This document shows, piece by piece, positions 32,612 through 41,631 of a stretch of DNA of 64,000 bases. The position numbers were made by a program, and so were the translations under genes. Every line of letters starts with the position of its first letter. Positions within the stretch are counted from its first letter, which is position 1. Origin of the DNA: Flavobacteriaceae bacterium Ga0077528 (lineage in GTDB: Bacteria > Bacteroidota > Bacteroidia > Flavobacteriales > Flavobacteriaceae); contig LNDX01000017.1 in NCBI GenBank assembly GCA_001464475.1, forward strand, positions 16,449 to 80,448. Reading direction: 5' to 3'. Below the pieces are notes generated by a model. It worked only from the letters and a program-made list of their open reading frames with translations, had not been told where the DNA came from and did no database searches.

Positions 32612-33103
32612 TTATTTTTTAATTAAAACACCATCTGCCATGAAAGAATACTTTTTTTCTGGTGCAACAATGCTATCAATTGCTGCTTGTGATTTTCCTG
32701 CATCTTTTGCATATTCTTTCAAATCTTCAATTGAAGTTAGCTCTACAAAAGCTTTTCCGTTTACAACAACTTCACTTCCTGCTGCATTGAATGGCATGAA
32801 AAATCCGTAATCTTTAAATTTTACAAAGGCAGACTCGTCATTTCCTAAATCTAAATTCATCCAACAACCTTTCTTTTGGCAAACATCAACAATTTTAGAT
32901 GCTACTTTTACTTGAAGTGTATCAGTTTCTTTCATTGTTTTATATTTCTCAAGAAGTTCTTCAGAGGAAATGGCTTTATCAGCTGTAATTTTATCACCAA
33001 ATTCAGCATATGAAACTGGCTTTGCATCAACTTTCACTTCTTCATTTTTTTTACAACTTACTAATGCTAATACAACAAATGCTGCGATAACTATTTTTCT
33101 CAT
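32612..33103 (-). CDS. DUF4920 lipoprotein (paralogue 1)
   Basis: A 163-residue protein with a lipobox (VLALVSC). It has the same DUF4920 core as its neighbour: FGDKITADKAISSEELLEKY, CQKKGCWMNLDLGNDESAFVKF, YGFFMPFNAAGSEVVVNGKAF and EYAKDAGKSQAAI. It is the first gene of the operon DUF4920-DUF4920-cytochrome lipoprotein-mnmD, divergent from ilvE. The 241-bp gap before ilvE (33104-33344) is AT-rich with no clear promoter match or repeat. Confidence 0.85.
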   Translation of the reverse strand: MRKIVIAAFVVLALVSCKKNEEVKVDAKPVSYAEFGDKITADKAISSEELLEKYKTMKETDTLQVKVASKIVDVCQKKGCWMNLDLGNDESAFVKFKDYGFFMPFNAAGSEVVVNGKAFVELTSIEDLKEYAKDAGKSQAAIDSIVAPEKKYSFMADGVLIKK

Positions 33104-33344
33104 CTTGATTTAAATTTTAATTAGAACAAAATTAAGGAGTTTATTGTGATTTTTCATACTATTTTATGGATAAAATACATTAGTTGATAACATCAATAAA
33201 TAGTGAATAAATAAATTTTGAAGGCAACTAATTCAATCTATTTTTTTATTAGTTTAGCAAAAACTAAATAACATTTAATTGCTTTTTATAAATAACTGAA
33301 AAACAATTATTTATAAATTTAATTAAAAAATAAACTTACATTAA

Positions 33345-34412
33345 ATGACTTTAAACAACACTATCGAAATCGATATAGTTAAAGCTTCATCGTCAAAAAT
33401 TGCATCAGTAGATTTTGAAAAATTAACCTTTGGAAATATTTTCACAGACCACATGCTAATTTGTGATTTCAAAGATGGCGCGTGGCAAAAACCAATTATC
33501 ACACCTTATGAACCTTTTTTAATAGATCCTTCTGCTAAAGTTTTTCATTATGGTCAAGCCATATTTGAAGGTATGAAGGCTTATAAAGATGTAAATGATG
33601 ATGTTTGGTTGTTTCGTCCTGATGAAAATTTTAAACGTTTCAATAAATCTGCAAAAAGAATGGCAATGCCAGAAGTTCCTGAAAATATTTTCATGGAAGG
33701 CTTGAAAACTGTTGTAGATTTAGATAGAGAATGGGTTAAAAAAGGTCTTGGAAATACCTTATACTTAAGACCATTTATGATAGCTACCGGTCATGGAGTA
33801 ATTGCACAACCGTCTAGCGAATATCGCTTTATGATAATTCTTTCTCCAGCAAAATCTTACTATTCTGGTGAAGTAAAAGTGATTATTGCGGAACATTATA
33901 GTCGTGCTGCAAATGGTGGAATTGGAGCTGCAAAAGCTGCTGGAAACTATTCGGCACAATTCTATCCAACGAAATTAGCTAACGAAAAAGGATACCAACA
34001 AATCATTTGGACTGATGATGCTACGCATACCAAACTTGAAGAAGCTGGAACCATGAATGTTTTCATTAGAATAAACGATACTTTATATACAGCTCCAACA
34101 AGTGAAAGAATTTTGGATGGTGTAACTAGAAAAAGTTTAATTGAATTGGCTCAACGCGATGGATTGAATGTAGAAGTGCGTTCCGTATTAGTTGAAGAAT
34201 TAGTAAATGCTGCCAAAGACGGAAGTTTGAAAGAAATTTTCGGAGCAGGAACAGCTGCTGTTGTAAGCCCAATTGTAGCTTTCGCCTACCAAGGAACTGA
34301 ATATCAATTGCCAAAAATTGAAAATTCTTTTGCTTCTCAATTAAAAGAAGATTTAACTAAAATTCAGTATAAATTAGCTGAAGATACTTTTGGTTGGACA
34401 GTGAAGATATAG
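33345..34412 (+). CDS. ilvE: Branched-chain amino acid aminotransferase
   Basis: A 355-residue PLP enzyme of fold type IV that exchanges amino groups between Leu/Ile/Val and 2-oxoglutarate. It shows VFHYGQAIFEGMKAY, RMAMPEVPE, LGNTLYLRPFMIATG, NGGIGAAKAAGNYSAQ (with the Lys expected to bind PLP) and LEEAGTMNVFI, TAPTSERILDGVTRKSLIELA. Length fits the bacterial/eukaryotic BCAT class of about 355. Its TAG stop codon runs directly into the heptamer repeat at 34412, followed by a strong terminator. Confidence 0.95.
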   Translation: MTLNNTIEIDIVKASSSKIASVDFEKLTFGNIFTDHMLICDFKDGAWQKPIITPYEPFLIDPSAKVFHYGQAIFEGMKAYKDVNDDVWLFRPDENFKRFNKSAKRMAMPEVPENIFMEGLKTVVDLDREWVKKGLGNTLYLRPFMIATGHGVIAQPSSEYRFMIILSPAKSYYSGEVKVIIAEHYSRAANGGIGAAKAAGNYSAQFYPTKLANEKGYQQIIWTDDATHTKLEEAGTMNVFIRINDTLYTAPTSERILDGVTRKSLIELAQRDGLNVEVRSVLVEELVNAAKDGSLKEIFGAGTAAVVSPIVAFAYQGTEYQLPKIENSFASQLKEDLTKIQYKLAEDTFGWTVKI

Positions 34413-34467
34413 TGTTCAGTGTTCAGTGTTCAGTGTTCAGTGTTCAGTGTTCAGTGTTCAGTGTTCA
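34412..34467 (+). repeat. Tandem heptamer repeat (GTGTTCA)8 after ilvE
   Basis: Eight perfect copies begin at the last base of the ilvE stop codon. The unit is the reverse complement of the one at 940-981. It lies in the 3' untranslated region, 20 bp before the terminator hairpin. Confidence 0.88.
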
Positions 34468-34487
34468 AAATTAAAACATCTATTATA

Positions 34488-34521
34488 AAAAAAGCGATTT
34501 TCATTTGAAAATCGCTTTTTT
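34488..34521. terminator. ilvE: Strong bidirectional terminator between ilvE and the PLP enzyme
   Basis: AAAAAAGCGATTTTCA (34488-34503) and TGAAAATCGCTTTTTT (34506-34521) are a perfect 16-bp inverted repeat. It serves ilvE and, in reverse, the convergent gene ending at 34529. Confidence 0.93.
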
Positions 34522-34528
34522 GTTTTTA

Positions 34529-36016
34529 TTATATTTTAAACCAATTGTGAACCATTTCTTTTTCTAAATGAGAGGCGTTTTTGTGAACAAACTCATTGCT
34601 TTTTCCGTTGTAAACATAATCTTTTTCCCATTCTTTGTGATTTTTTGCTAACTCTTTTATACTATCACAAACAAATTTAATCTCTTCTGAAGTTGTTGTT
34701 GGATGTATAGACATTCTAATCCATCCTGGTTTTCTAATTAAATCACCAGAAGTTATCAAACAAACCAAATCACTTGAAGTTTCCTTATCAACATGGAGCA
34801 AATAATAACCATAAGTTCCGGCACAACTGCAACCTCCACGAGTTTGAATTCCGAATCGGTCATTCAATAATTTCACTCCTAAATTATAATGTAAGTCGTC
34901 AATATAAAACGAAATTACTCCTAACCTATCTTGATGTTCTTTTGCTAAAATCTTGATGTTTTCAATAGCTCCAAGTTCTTCAAATACATAATCAACAATT
35001 TCGTGTTCTCTATCCAAAATATTTTGAATACCCATTTTTTCTTTCAATTGAATGGCCAAAGCTGTTTTAATCACTTGAAGAAATCCTGGCGTTCCACCAT
35101 CTTCTCTATCTTCAATATTGTCAATATATTTATGTTCACCCCAAGGATTTGTCCAACTTACAGTTCCGCCACCAGGACAATCTGGAACACTATTTTTGTA
35201 AAGATTTTTATTAAAAACTAAAACACCAGATGTTCCAGGACCACCAAGAAACTTGTGTGGAGAAAAGAAAATAGCATCCAAATAACTTTCTGAATCTTCT
35301 GGATGCATATTGATTTCAACATAAGGTCCAGAGCAAGCAAAATCTACAAAACAAACACCATTATTCTGATGCATAACCTTTGCAACTTCATGATAAGGCG
35401 TTTTAATTCCGGTAACATTGGAGCAAGAAGTTATTGAAGCAATTTTGAAATTTCTGTCTTTATATTTATCCAAAAGGAGTTTCAAATTTTCAATTGAAAA
35501 TAATCCATCTTCGTTGGCAGGAATAATTTCTACATCAGCAATGGTTTCCAACCAAGAAGTTTGGTTAGAATGATGCTCCATATGAGAAATAAAAACTATA
35601 GGTTTCAATTCTTTTGGAATGGTAGTAAATTCTCTAATATTCTCTGGAAGTTTTAAACCCAAAATACGTTGAAACTTATTTACAACTCCAGTCATTCCTG
35701 TTCCAGTATTGATTAAGATATCATCATCTGTAGCATTTACATGATGCTTGATGATGCTTTTTGCTTCATGATAAGCCATTGTCATCGCTGTACCTGAAAT
35801 TGTAGTTTCTGTATGCGTATTGGCAACAAAAGGTCCAAAATCATTCATCAACTTTTCTTCGATAGGTCGATATAATCTTCCGCTTGCAGTCCAATCAGTG
35901 TAAATAATTTTCTTCTTACCAAAAGCTGATTCAAACTCTTGATCAATTCCGATGATATTATCTCGAAACTGTTGAAAATAAAGTTCTAAAGCTGTTGTAG
36001 TTTCCGTTGAAATCAT
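34529..36016 (-). CDS. Class V aminotransferase-fold PLP enzyme
   Basis: 495 residues from the ATG at 36016 (MISTETTTALELYF); an upstream start at 36055 would add 13 residues. It belongs to the cysteine desulfurase/isopenicillin-epimerase group: YTDWTASGRLYRPIEEKLM, INTGTGMTGVVNKFQRILG, SHMEHHSNQTSWLE, ITSCSNVTGIKTP, FVDFACSGPYVEIN, and FFSPHKFLGGPGTSGVLVF with the expected PLP-binding Lys. A later GGCSCAGTYGYYLL could provide a reactive Cys. It is about 90 residues longer than typical SufS/IscS enzymes. Substrate unknown; not linked to suf genes here. Confidence 0.85.
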   Translation of the reverse strand: MISTETTTALELYFQQFRDNIIGIDQEFESAFGKKKIIYTDWTASGRLYRPIEEKLMNDFGPFVANTHTETTISGTAMTMAYHEAKSIIKHHVNATDDDILINTGTGMTGVVNKFQRILGLKLPENIREFTTIPKELKPIVFISHMEHHSNQTSWLETIADVEIIPANEDGLFSIENLKLLLDKYKDRNFKIASITSCSNVTGIKTPYHEVAKVMHQNNGVCFVDFACSGPYVEINMHPEDSESYLDAIFFSPHKFLGGPGTSGVLVFNKNLYKNSVPDCPGGGTVSWTNPWGEHKYIDNIEDREDGGTPGFLQVIKTALAIQLKEKMGIQNILDREHEIVDYVFEELGAIENIKILAKEHQDRLGVISFYIDDLHYNLGVKLLNDRFGIQTRGGCSCAGTYGYYLLHVDKETSSDLVCLITSGDLIRKPGWIRMSIHPTTTSEEIKFVCDSIKELAKNHKEWEKDYVYNGKSNEFVHKNASHLEKEMVHNWFKI

Positions 36017-36083
36017 TGCGTTTAATTTGTGTTCAAATATACGGATTTTTGACAATTAATTAGCAAACTAAAAAATGATGAAA

Positions 36084-37691
36084 CTAGTTGTTTTTCAATT
36101 TGATATCATTTAAAATCCATTCCATTTCTGGATCTTTATTTTCAATTTTATCTTTCAATGTCGGAATAACTTCTTGGTGTGGAAAAATACCTCTACCAAA
36201 AACAGTAGTCTTGTTAGTTGTGCCAATATCCATAAGACCAACTCTAAGGTATAAATTTGAATTGGGTAGCTTCAAAACTGGCAATAATCCGGCAACAGTA
36301 GAATTGAAAGCACCTCCAGTTTCCTCTCCAACAAAAGTGACATCCTTGTTTTCTTTCAAAGCTGCCGAAACCAAACAAGCTGCCGAAAAGCTATTTCCAT
36401 TAATCAAAACATAAATCTTACCCGAAAAATGATTGGTTTTATTTTGCTGTTTTTTAGAACCAACCAATGAATAAGTATAAGTTCCGTCATTATTTTTCTT
36501 TGTTCTCAAAGAAGAAAACGCCATATAAAATGGATATCCAATTGCCGCAAATGGATAAGAGATTTTTGGGATTTTATCAAACATTCCCAATTTCCACAAA
36601 CTTGTTTTAGAAACTACTTGAGCTGGTTCAAGCATTTGAAAATCTTTATTTGTTAAATAAGAATATAAATCGACAGCATCAGCAACTCTTCCTCCAGGAT
36701 TATTTCTTAAATCTAAAACTAGAGTTTTTACATTTTTCTGCTTAAGGTTTTCAAAAACTATATCGTAAGCTTTTCTAAATTTACCTTTAGAAAAATCTTT
36801 AATCTTCAAAACAGCAATACTACTATCTTTAGATACAAAAGTTAACTTTTTACTGAAACTTTTAGTGGTTTCATCATATCCAAAAATTCTCTTATCCTTT
36901 TTACTATCAACAACTTTCTTTTCTGTTTTTGGATTTGTTTCTGTTACTTTGGGTGTTGTTTCAGTTTTCTTAACCTTCTCTTTTTTTTCTGCCTTTAAAC
37001 GACTTACAACTACTTCTTTCAAGGAGTCATTTTGCCTAAAAACATAATATAAACTATCATTAATACCTATTTCGTTGGTCAAATAAGTTGAAAATCGTTT
37101 TGAAAAAGCTCTTTTTAAATAAGTTTTATTTAAACCATCAGAAGCATATGTTTTTCTATATTTATTATGAAGTTGTTGCGGCGTAATGGAATTTATACTT
37201 ACAACTTCTGCACCAGAAACAATACCTTTTTGTTTAGATTTATTTTTTAAAACATACAATTTATCATTCATCCATTCGAAGTCAAATTGTGATAATGGAC
37301 CTGTTCCAGATTTAGCTAATCGCTTTTGTTGCTTTTTACTAATTCTCTTTGATGGTGATGACATACTCATGTGTCCTTGCTTAACCGAAGCAACAACTGG
37401 ACTAATAAGCAAGAAAAAATCTTGACTTGAAATTGGTTTGTTTAATACATTTCTAATACTATCAAACTTTCTATTCAATTCTTCTTTAGAAATGTAGGTG
37501 TATAAATTAGGATGGTATTTTTCTAATTTTCGTTGAACGAAATTTACATCTTGTATTAAATCCTTTTCAGAAATTGGTTGTGCTAGTCTTTTGTTATACT
37601 CCTCAACAGAAACACAACTGAAAGACACTATTGAAACTAAAATTCCAACAAACAAACTAAAATAAAAATTACTAAATTGACTAAACTTCAT
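36084..37691 (-). CDS. S41-family (C-terminal processing-like) peptidase, lipoprotein
   Basis: A 535-residue envelope protein with a lipoprotein signal ending SFSC. An N-terminal helical region (EKDLIQDVNFVQRKLEKYHPNLYTYI) and a PDZ-like segment (YVLKNKSKQKGIVSGAEVVSINSITPQQL) precede a Lys/Thr/Glu-rich spacer (about residues 225-275). The S41 core then shows LVLDLRNNPGGRVADAVDL, the catalytic-Ser motif NGNSFSAACLVSAAL, and VGEETGGAFNS. The spacer is of variable, low-complexity type and probably an exposed loop. Substrate unknown. Transcribed alone or with the downstream PLP gene (29-68 bp gap). Confidence 0.9.
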   Translation of the reverse strand: MKFSQFSNFYFSLFVGILVSIVSFSCVSVEEYNKRLAQPISEKDLIQDVNFVQRKLEKYHPNLYTYISKEELNRKFDSIRNVLNKPISSQDFFLLISPVVASVKQGHMSMSSPSKRISKKQQKRLAKSGTGPLSQFDFEWMNDKLYVLKNKSKQKGIVSGAEVVSINSITPQQLHNKYRKTYASDGLNKTYLKRAFSKRFSTYLTNEIGINDSLYYVFRQNDSLKEVVVSRLKAEKKEKVKKTETTPKVTETNPKTEKKVVDSKKDKRIFGYDETTKSFSKKLTFVSKDSSIAVLKIKDFSKGKFRKAYDIVFENLKQKNVKTLVLDLRNNPGGRVADAVDLYSYLTNKDFQMLEPAQVVSKTSLWKLGMFDKIPKISYPFAAIGYPFYMAFSSLRTKKNNDGTYTYSLVGSKKQQNKTNHFSGKIYVLINGNSFSAACLVSAALKENKDVTFVGEETGGAFNSTVAGLLPVLKLPNSNLYLRVGLMDIGTTNKTTVFGRGIFPHQEVIPTLKDKIENKDPEMEWILNDIKLKNN

Positions 37692-37803
37692 AAAATATAA
37701 TCGCTATTGACATCCAATTTTCAAATATACATTTATTTGTTGTTTCATGTGATTTTCATTAATATATTAACTTAATTCTAATAATAATTAGACAAAAAAT
37801 CAG

Positions 37804-37811
37804 TAAATTTG
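37804..37811 (+). promoter_or_regulatory. selO: -7 promoter element upstream of selO
   Basis: TAAATTTG matches TAnnTTTG, 20 bp before the selO start. No convincing -33 TTTG was found at the right spacing. Confidence 0.35.
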
Positions 37812-37830
37812 TAATACAAACATACTATTA

Positions 37831-39396
37831 ATGCAATTAAAAATAAATAATAGATTTAGTGCTGAATTATCTGCCGATGTTAATGAAACTAATATCACCA
37901 GACAAGTACTAAATGCCTCTTTCTCTTATGTTACTCCAAGAATTCCTTCGAATCCAAAACTAATTCATGCAACGAAAGAAGTTGCTCAAATGATTGGAAT
38001 AACTGAAGATGAAATCACGTCTGTAGCTTTTTTAGACCTATTTTCAGGAAAAAAAACTTTACCAAATTCTCGTTCTTATGCTATGAATTATGCAGGACAT
38101 CAATTTGGAAATTGGGCTGGACAATTAGGTGATGGAAGAGCTATTGTTTTAGGCGAAGTTAAATACAACAATCAAAATTGGATGTTGCAATTAAAAGGTG
38201 CCGGAAGTACTCCTTACTCTCGTCGAGCTGATGGATTGGCTGTTTTGCGTTCTTCTATTAGGGAACATTTATGTAGCGAAGCAATGCATTATTTGGGTGT
38301 ACCAACTACGCGTTCACTTTCTCTAATCTCAACAGGCGATGAAGTTCTGAGAGATATGATGTATGATGGAAATGCTGATTATGAAAAAGGTGCTGTAGTT
38401 TGTAGAGTTGCTCCTACTTTTATACGATTTGGAAATTTTGAACTGTTTTCAGCACAAAACGATTTAGAAAATTTAAAAAAATTAGCCGATTTTACTATAA
38501 AATATTATTATCCAGAAATTACAACTGATGGTGTTGAAAAATACATTCAGTTCTTTCATAAAGTAGCCAATAAAACTCGTGAAATGATTATTCATTGGCA
38601 AAGAGTTGGATTTGTACACGGAGTGATGAATACTGATAATATGTCTATTTTAGGACTAACCATTGATTATGGTCCATACGGATGGCTAGAAGATTATAAT
38701 CCCGATTGGACTCCAAATACAACCGACAGAGAACACAGAAGATATCGATTTGGTAATCAAGGAGATGTTGCTCTTTGGAATTTATTTCAATTAGCAAATG
38801 CACTTTATCCATTAATTGAAATAGCTGCTCCTTTGGAAAATGTTTTGAATGATTTTCAAACCAAATACACGAAAGATTATGTTCAGATGATGCGAGATAA
38901 ATTGGGTTTAAAAATTGTCTCAAAAGAGGATATCAAACTAATAGAAGAATTAGAAAATGTTTTAAAATTATCTGAAACAGATATGACTATTTTCTTTAGA
39001 GAGTTAAGTAGAATTAAAAAAGCGCACACGCCAGGTTGTGGAATTGCTATTATTGATGATGCCTTTTACAAACCGGAAGAAATAAAAAAAAATATACTAG
39101 AAGATTGGGAGAAATGGTTTAAAAAATACATCAAAAGATTAAAAAGAGAATCCACAAGTGATGAAGATCGTAAACTAAAAATGGATGCTGTAAACCCAAA
39201 ATATGTATTGAGAAATTATATGGCTCAAATGGCTATTGATGCAGCTAACAAAGATGATTTTAGCATTATTAAAGAGTTGCACGAATTATTAAAAAACCCA
39301 TATCAAGAACAACCAAATTCAGAAAAATGGTATTCAAAAAGGCCTGATTGGGCAAGAGAAAAAATAGGATGCTCAATGCTCTCTTGTAGTTCGTAA
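37831..39396 (+). CDS. selO: Protein adenylyltransferase SelO (YdiU)
   Basis: A 521-residue pseudokinase-fold enzyme that transfers AMP to Ser, Thr or Tyr of target proteins. Family blocks present are AMNYAGHQFGNWAGQLGDGRAIVLGEV, WMLQLKGAGSTPYSRRADGLAVLRSSIRE, GVMNTDNMSILGLTIDYGPYGWLEDY and RYRFGNQ. The C-terminus ends CSMLSCSS: Cys519 is at the position of selenocysteine in vertebrate SelO (two residues before the end), and Cys514 could form the disulphide partner. Thus redox control is possible without selenium. It stands alone between two terminators. Confidence 0.95.
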   Translation: MQLKINNRFSAELSADVNETNITRQVLNASFSYVTPRIPSNPKLIHATKEVAQMIGITEDEITSVAFLDLFSGKKTLPNSRSYAMNYAGHQFGNWAGQLGDGRAIVLGEVKYNNQNWMLQLKGAGSTPYSRRADGLAVLRSSIREHLCSEAMHYLGVPTTRSLSLISTGDEVLRDMMYDGNADYEKGAVVCRVAPTFIRFGNFELFSAQNDLENLKKLADFTIKYYYPEITTDGVEKYIQFFHKVANKTREMIIHWQRVGFVHGVMNTDNMSILGLTIDYGPYGWLEDYNPDWTPNTTDREHRRYRFGNQGDVALWNLFQLANALYPLIEIAAPLENVLNDFQTKYTKDYVQMMRDKLGLKIVSKEDIKLIEELENVLKLSETDMTIFFRELSRIKKAHTPGCGIAIIDDAFYKPEEIKKNILEDWEKWFKKYIKRLKRESTSDEDRKLKMDAVNPKYVLRNYMAQMAIDAANKDDFSIIKELHELLKNPYQEQPNSEKWYSKRPDWAREKIGCSMLSCSS

Positions 39397-39397
39397 A

Positions 39398-39433
39398 AAA
39401 ACAAAACCCTGAACTATTTCAGGGTTTTGTTTT
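39398..39433. terminator. Bidirectional terminator between selO and glmM
   Basis: AAAACAAAACCCTGAA (39398-39413) and TTCAGGGTTTTGTTTT (39418-39433) form a perfect 16-bp stem with a 4-nt loop. Confidence 0.93.
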
Positions 39434-39437
39434 TAAA

Positions 39438-40826
39438 TTATATTCTGGCAACTGCTTTTATTTCATCAATAATTCTAAAAGCTAATTTATCAGCTTCAGC
39501 TTGAGTTGGAGCTTCTGTGTAAATTCTTATAATCGGTTCTGTATTTGATTTTCTTAAATGAACCCACTCTGTTGCAAAATCTATTTTTACTCCATCAATT
39601 GTATTGATTTCCTCATTTTTATATTTTTCAGTCATCGCAACTAAAATGGCATCTACATCAATTTGAGGTGTCAATTCAATTTTATTTTTACTCATATAAT
39701 ATTGCGGATAACTTGCTCTTAGTTCGGCAACTGTTTTCTCTTGATTTGCCAAATAAGTCAAGAACAACGCTACTCCTACCAAACTATCTCTTCCGTAATG
39801 TAATTCTGGATAAATGATTCCGCCGTTTCCTTCACCACCGATTATAGCATTTGTAGCTTTCATCAATTCCACCACATTTACTTCACCAACAGCACTTGCT
39901 TGATAACTTCCATTATATTTATTTGTAATATCTCTCAAAGCACGAGACGAACTCATATTAGAAACCGTATTTCCTGGTGTTTTACTCAAAACATAATCAG
40001 CAATGGCTACCAAAGTATATTCTTCACCAAACATTTCGCCATCATTTGATATAAAAGCCAATCTATCAACATCTGGGTCAACCACGATTCCGAAATCGGC
40101 TTTTTCTTCAACTACCAATTTACAAATATCACCCAAATGTTCTTTCAAAGGTTCAGGATTGTGCGGAAAATGACCATTTGGTTCGCAGTATAATTTTACT
40201 ACTTCAACGCCCATTTGTTCCAATAAATTCGGAATCACAATTCCGCCTGTAGAGTTTACAGCATCTACAACTACTTTATATTTCTTAGTTTTTACCAAAT
40301 CAGCATCAACCAAAGGCAAATCTAGTACTTCATCAATGTGAATATCCATATAAGAATCGTTGGTAGTGATTTCTCCTAACGAATCAACATCTACAAAATC
40401 GAATGCTTCTGCTTCTGCAATTTCAAGAATTTTTGCACCATCAGCACCATTTAAAAACTCACCTTTTTCATTCAATAATTTAAGTGCATTCCATTGTTTT
40501 GGATTATGCGAAGCCGTTAAAATGATTCCTCCATCCGCTTTTTCTAAAGGAACTGCTACTTCAACTGTTGGTGTTGTAGAAAGTCCTAAATCGATAACAT
40601 TTATTCCTAATCCGATTAATGTATTTTGAACCAAATTATGAATCATTGATCCTGAAATTCTGGCATCACGACCAATTACAACGGTTAGTTTTTCTTTTGA
40701 ACTATTATTTTTCAGAAACGTTCCATAAGCTGAAGCAAATTTTACTGCATCAACTGGAGTTAAATTATCACCTACTTTTCCACCGATGGTTCCACGAATT
40801 CCTGATATTGATTTTATTAAAGTCAT
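39438..40826 (-). CDS. glmM: Phosphoglucosamine mutase-type phosphohexomutase
   Basis: A 462-residue alpha-D-phosphohexomutase. It has the phosphoserine loop TASHNPKQWNALK (Ser106), the metal loop DPDVDRLAF, the sugar-binding loop GGEGNGGIIYPELHYGRDSL, and the phosphate-binding RKSNTEPIIRIYTEA at the C-terminus. In Bacteroidetes this form is the likely GlmM, converting glucosamine-6-phosphate to glucosamine-1-phosphate for peptidoglycan. Length and sequence are typical. It is divergent from acpH and shares an identical 25-nt leader with it, starting 9 bp before its ATG. Confidence 0.92.
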   Translation of the reverse strand: MTLIKSISGIRGTIGGKVGDNLTPVDAVKFASAYGTFLKNNSSKEKLTVVIGRDARISGSMIHNLVQNTLIGLGINVIDLGLSTTPTVEVAVPLEKADGGIILTASHNPKQWNALKLLNEKGEFLNGADGAKILEIAEAEAFDFVDVDSLGEITTNDSYMDIHIDEVLDLPLVDADLVKTKKYKVVVDAVNSTGGIVIPNLLEQMGVEVVKLYCEPNGHFPHNPEPLKEHLGDICKLVVEEKADFGIVVDPDVDRLAFISNDGEMFGEEYTLVAIADYVLSKTPGNTVSNMSSSRALRDITNKYNGSYQASAVGEVNVVELMKATNAIIGGEGNGGIIYPELHYGRDSLVGVALFLTYLANQEKTVAELRASYPQYYMSKNKIELTPQIDVDAILVAMTEKYKNEEINTIDGVKIDFATEWVHLRKSNTEPIIRIYTEAPTQAEADKLAFRIIDEIKAVARI

Positions 40827-40835
40827 TATTTTTTT

Positions 40836-41037
40836 GTTTAAAAGTTTATGAGTTTAAAAGTTTAAAAGTTTAAAAGTTAACTCATCTGAAATACAAATAT
40901 AAAAAGTTATGATTTGGATTTCAATAAAACATTGAAAGATTTAATATATTTACAAAACCATTATAAATACAAGAAGCGTTTTGATAGTAAGATGGATTCA
41001 AAACCATTTAAACTTTTAAACTCATAAACTTTTAAAC
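40836..41037. repeat. 25-bp inverted repeat giving glmM and acpH the same 5' leader
   Basis: The sequence at 40836-40860 (built from octamers GTTTAAAA, GTTTATGA, GTTTAAAA) is repeated as its exact reverse complement at 41013-41037. Each copy ends within 10 bp of a start codon, glmM on the left and acpH on the right, in the same orientation relative to each gene. More GTTTAAAA octamers extend the left copy to about 40875. The 152 bp between them hold no gene. Confidence 0.85.
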
Positions 41038-41043
41038 TATTTA

Positions 41044-41631
41044 ATGAATTTCCTCGCTCACATATACCTTTCTGGAAACAACGATTTGCTTAAAATTGGA
41101 AATTTTATGGCTGATAGTGTTCGTGGGCATCATTACTTAGATTATCCTGATGAAATTCGAAAAGGTATTCTTTTGCATCGTTATATTGACACTTTTACTG
41201 ATGCTCATCCCATTTACAGAAAAAGTAAACATCGTTTACACGAAAAATATGGACATTATTCTGGTGTGATTATGGACATTGTTTATGATCATTTTTTAGC
41301 TAAAAATTGGAACAACTATTCTGATGAAAAATTAGAAGATTACGCAGATAAATTCTACAAATTACTTCAAGATAATTACAACATTCTAACAGAAAAAACG
41401 AAAGGAATGTTACCTTATATGATTTCTCGAAATTGGTTAGTAAGTTACGCGTCATTAGCTGGCTTAGAAATGATTTTGTTCCAAATGGATTATCGAACGA
41501 AACATCGCGCCAATATGCAAGAATCGATTGTAGAAGTTCAAGAATTTTATTCCGAATTTGAAGAAGAATTTACTTTGTTTTTTGAAGAATTACGAAATCA
41601 TTGTGAAGAGAAATTAAAAGAATTAGAATGA
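41044..41631 (+). CDS. acpH: Acyl-carrier-protein phosphodiesterase
   Basis: A 195-residue protein of the AcpH family, which removes the 4'-phosphopantetheine arm from acyl carrier protein. Signature blocks are MNFLAHIYLSGNNDLLKIGNFMAD, ILLHRYIDTFTDAHP (HD-type metal ligands) and GHYSGVIMDIVYDHFLAKNW. It overlaps the next gene by 4 bp (ATGA), so the two are translationally coupled. Confidence 0.93.
   Translation: MNFLAHIYLSGNNDLLKIGNFMADSVRGHHYLDYPDEIRKGILLHRYIDTFTDAHPIYRKSKHRLHEKYGHYSGVIMDIVYDHFLAKNWNNYSDEKLEDYADKFYKLLQDNYNILTEKTKGMLPYMISRNWLVSYASLAGLEMILFQMDYRTKHRANMQESIVEVQEFYSEFEEEFTLFFEELRNHCEEKLKELE

Noticed and set aside
36088..36414. 108-residue open frame opposite the S41 peptidase
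   Set aside because: The minus-strand frame carries the catalytic motif; the plus-strand frame is a shadow.
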